A stretch of 8,404 nucleotides of DNA from assembly GCA_028819945.1 (NCBI GenBank), contig JAPPKQ010000180.1, forward strand, positions 1,663-10,066, written 5' to 3'. Shown in pieces: positions 7,380-8,404 of this stretch (position 1 is its first letter; each line of letters starts with the position of its first letter). The notes under the pieces were generated by a model. The model had not been told where the DNA came from. It saw nothing but the letters and a program-made list of their open reading frames with translations, and searched no databases. Source of the DNA: a bacterium (GTDB lineage: Bacteria > Actinomycetota > Acidimicrobiia > Acidimicrobiales > CATQHL01). The position numbers and the translations under genes are program-made.

Positions 7380-7668
7380 GTGCGCCTTGCGCGTCGCGGC
7401 CATCCGCCTCACAAAGGCATCACGGTTGCCACTGGCTGCCGTCAGAAACCATCTGCTCGTACTGCGGGCAACCCCCCCGGCTGCTTCACGCGGCCACCTG
7501 ACCCCTTCTGTCCGCCTTGCGGGCAGTCCCGGCTGCGCCTAGCGGCCGTCTGACACCCTCACCCGCGTTCCGCGGGAACTCAAAGCCAAGCCCTTGCGGG
7601 CTTCAGGACCTTCGACCGCCTCGCGGCGGTTCTGCTCATTCGGCGGCGCCCGTGCGTCTTCACGACGG
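7380..7668 (+). promoter_or_regulatory. Array of nine short GC-rich hairpins in the ssb leader
   Basis: There is no credible gene here. Hairpins: 7380-7394 (GCGC/GCGC plus wobbles, loop CTT); 7422-7442 (ACGG/CCGT and GCC/GGC, loop ACT); 7479-7495 (GGCTGC/GCGGCC); 7508-7526 (CTGTCCGC/GCGGGCAG, loop CTT); 7530-7548 (CGGCTGC/GCGGCCG); 7562-7576 (CCCGCG/CGCGGG, loop TTC); 7588-7603 (AAGCCC/GGGCTT, loop TTGC); 7615-7630 (ACCGCC/GGCGGT, loop TCGC); 7650-7668 (CCGT/ACGG and CGT/ACG around a bulged G, loop CTTC). The five centred from 7517 to 7622 are 22-30 bases apart. Linkers are pyrimidine-rich and partly alike (CTGACCCCTTC, CTGACACCCTC, AGGACCTTC). Stem sequences differ throughout, so pairing rather than sequence is kept. 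Function unknown. Confidence 0.6.
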
Positions 7669-7681
7669 CCGGCGTGCGTCT

Positions 7682-7695
7682 GAAAGGAGACTTTC
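7682..7695 (+). promoter_or_regulatory. ssb ribosome binding site inside a start-adjacent hairpin
   Basis: GAAAG (7682-7686) pairs with CTTTC (7691-7695) around a GAGA tetraloop of the GNRA class, and the stem ends directly before the ATG at 7696. The Shine-Dalgarno AAAGGAG (7683-7689) is split between stem and loop, six bases before the start. A 5-bp stem rich in A-U pairs would be weak alone, so it would suit modulation by ribosomes, protein or upstream structure. Confidence 0.6.
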
Positions 7696-8088
7696 ATGAA
7701 TCGCGTGGACCTGTTTGGCAACCTGACCCGCGACGTCGAAATGCGGTACGCCCCTTCGGGCATGGCCGTGGCGAGCTTCGGCCTGGCGATCAATCGCCGC
7801 TACCGTCAAGACGACGAAGTGAAGGAAGAGACGACCTTTGTTGACCTGACGGCTTTTGGCCGTACCGCGGAAGTGGCCGGCGAGTATCTCGTCAAGGGCC
7901 GCCCGCTGCTGGTCGAAGGGCACCTGCGCTTGCGCTCTTGGGAAACTGAGGGCGGCGCCAAGCGCTCCAAGCTGGACGTGGTGGTCGACCGCCTGCACCT
8001 GCTGCCGCGCAACGGCAGCAACGGCGGCGGCAACGGCGCCAAGGAATTCGACGGGAGCATTCCGGAAGATGCCGAAATTCCGTTCTGA
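7696..8088 (+). CDS. ssb: Single-stranded DNA-binding protein (SSB), 130 aa
   Basis: SSB coats single-stranded DNA in replication, recombination and repair and recruits partners through its C-terminal tip. The OB-fold covers residues 1 to ~104: MNRVDLFGNLTRDVEMRY at the start matches the family's opening strand (compare VxLxGNLxxDPExRY), followed by GMAVASFGLAINRRY, then TTFVDLTAFGRTAEVAGEYLVKG and PLLVEGHLRLRSWE. Residues ~105-122 form a short Gly/Asn-rich linker, and the protein ends in EDAEIPF, close to the canonical acidic DDDIPF partner-binding tip. At 130 residues it is shorter than E. coli SSB (178) because the linker is short, as in many phage, plasmid and integrative-element SSBs, though some chromosomal ones are similar. 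The start is fixed by AAAGGAG six bases upstream. A 440-base structured leader precedes it and a strong terminator follows, so it appears to be its own transcription unit. Confidence 0.95.
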   Translation: MNRVDLFGNLTRDVEMRYAPSGMAVASFGLAINRRYRQDDEVKEETTFVDLTAFGRTAEVAGEYLVKGRPLLVEGHLRLRSWETEGGAKRSKLDVVVDRLHLLPRNGSNGGGNGAKEFDGSIPEDAEIPF

Positions 8089-8102
8089 GAAACCGGAGAG
8101 CA

Positions 8103-8127
8103 GAGGGCCCGCCTGCGGCGCGCCCTC
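8103..8127 (+). promoter_or_regulatory. Hairpin just after ssb
   Basis: GAGGGC (8103-8108) pairs with GCCCTC (8122-8127), enclosing CCGC/GCGG (8109-8112, 8115-8118) and a CGC bulge. It starts 14 bases after the ssb stop and has no T-run, so it is not itself a terminator. It resembles the small GC-rich hairpins of the ssb leader and may stabilise the mRNA end. Confidence 0.45.
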
Positions 8128-8138
8128 GAAAGCCTTCC

Positions 8139-8174
8139 AAAGCCCTGACACTTCTCCAAGTGCCGGGGCTTTTT
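8139..8174 (+). terminator. Rho-independent terminator of ssb
   Basis: AAAGCCC (8139-8145) pairs with GGGCTTT (8166-8172), continued inward by T-G and G-C pairs, one A-C mismatch and CACTT/AAGTG (8149-8153, 8158-8162) around a CTCC loop. TTTTT (8170-8174) follows directly. It lies about 50 bases after the ssb stop and closes that transcription unit. Confidence 0.85.
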
Positions 8175-8306
8175 CCGTTTGCCGGCCGTTACCGAAAGGA
8201 TGCGGCGCGGGAAACACCTGAACTGTTGAACTGACGGCCTGGAAAGCCGGGTAGCGCCAGTCGGGAACCTCCGGGAATCCGTCTGACGCACAAAGCAATC
8301 AAAGGG
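8175..8306 (+). other. Non-coding stretch before the next gene
   Basis: I see no gene and no convincing promoter. A small stem CGGC/GCCG (8235-8238, 8246-8249) lies inside ACTG/CAGT (8230-8233, 8258-8261). A short imperfect repeat GGGAACCTCC / GGGAATCC occurs around 8263-8280. As the terminator upstream is strong, a promoter for the next gene must lie in or near this stretch, but none matches the sigma70 consensus well. Confidence 0.4.
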
Positions 8307-8352
8307 GGCAAGCAGCCCTGTCCACTTGTCAGAGTGGGCCGGGGCTGTTGCC
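8307..8352 (+). promoter_or_regulatory. Long two-part hairpin in the leader of the last gene
   Basis: GGCAA-CAGCCC (8307-8318, one bulged G at 8312) pairs with GGGCTG-TTGCC (8342-8352), 11 bp. Above an internal loop, CCACT (8322-8326) pairs with AGTGG (8333-8337) around a TGTCAG loop. No T-run follows, so it is not a standard terminator. It stands four bases before the start-codon hairpin and the two could stack or act together as a leader RNA. Confidence 0.55.
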
Positions 8353-8356
8353 ACGC

Positions 8357-8384
8357 GGTCCGCTCTGACTTCAGGGAGCGGACC
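8357..8384 (+). promoter_or_regulatory. Hairpin holding the Shine-Dalgarno and touching the ATG of the last gene
   Basis: GGTCCGCTC (8357-8365) pairs perfectly with GAGCGGACC (8376-8384), 9 bp, with TGA/TCA (8366-8368, 8371-8373) possibly extending it. The Shine-Dalgarno AGGGAG (8373-8378) lies on the loop and 3' strand, six bases before the ATG at 8385, which directly follows the stem. If formed in mRNA, it should hinder ribosome binding. A DNA-level role such as a regulator's operator is also possible for a 9-bp inverted repeat. Confidence 0.55.
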
Positions 8385-8404
8385 ATGAAGCAGAGCAGTC
8401 GAAA
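8385..8404 (+). CDS. Start of a probable gene, cut by the window edge
   Basis: ATG at 8385 opens a frame reading MKQSSR to the edge. Support is the AGGGAG six bases upstream and the structured leader; the visible codons are too few for any family assignment. It begins about 210 bases after the ssb terminator, so it is probably transcribed separately from ssb. Confidence 0.4.

Noticed and set aside
7238..7553. Open frames of 87 and 70 residues across the ssb leader
   Set aside because: They run through the pseudoknot units and hairpin array, lack a ribosome binding site and show no domain pattern; inverted repeats explain the sequence better.
8196..8228. Nine-codon leader peptide MRRGKHLNC from the ATG at 8199
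   Set aside because: The AAAGG is only one base from the ATG, too close for initiation, and there is no run of regulatory codons to suggest attenuation.

Overview
This is a GC-rich window (roughly two-thirds G+C by eye) from a Gram-negative bacterium. The Gram-negative call rests on a giant surface protein that ends in an outer-membrane beta-barrel with a terminal phenylalanine. The sequence alone does not fix the taxon; a proteobacterium, perhaps from a marine or host-associated metagenome, is a reasonable guess and no more.

Layout, all genes on the + strand. Positions 3-6959 hold the 3' part (2318 residues) of one enormous autotransporter-like adhesin whose start lies upstream of the window. 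It carries about eleven SwmB-like/Ig-like repeats, a fibronectin type III domain, two copies of an unnamed ~110-residue module around another Ig-like domain, a Calx-beta domain and a C-terminal barrel. Nineteen bases later is a small unrecognised ORF (6979-7224, 81 aa) with a good ribosome binding site. Positions 7225-7695 contain no credible gene but are densely structured. Next come a single-stranded DNA-binding protein gene (ssb, 7696-8088), a strong rho-independent terminator (8139-8174), a second structured leader (8307-8384), and the first seven codons of another probable gene (8385 to the window edge).

The unusual part is the 471-base leader of ssb. A promoter-like TTGAAA-17-TACATA pair is followed at once by two tandem units offset by 58 bases. 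Each unit has the same loop sequence (TCACATTCCACATG, then AGTTTT) inside an outer stem whose sequence differs between units but stays paired. The variable part of each loop is also complementary to bases just downstream of the stem, again with different sequences in the two units, which predicts an H-type pseudoknot. The two core copies are out of frame with each other, and the G-T wobbles favour an RNA read from the + strand, toward ssb. After these come nine small GC-rich hairpins (7380-7668), five of them at about 27-base spacing, and finally a hairpin that holds the ssb Shine-Dalgarno and touches its ATG. The next gene also has a hairpin touching its ATG and holding its Shine-Dalgarno.

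Working hypothesis (inference): ssb is under RNA-structure-based control, possibly autogenous, as phage T4 gp32 binds a pseudoknot in its own leader. A tandem ligand-binding RNA or a free-standing small RNA remain alternatives. The adhesin appears unrelated to the ssb region.
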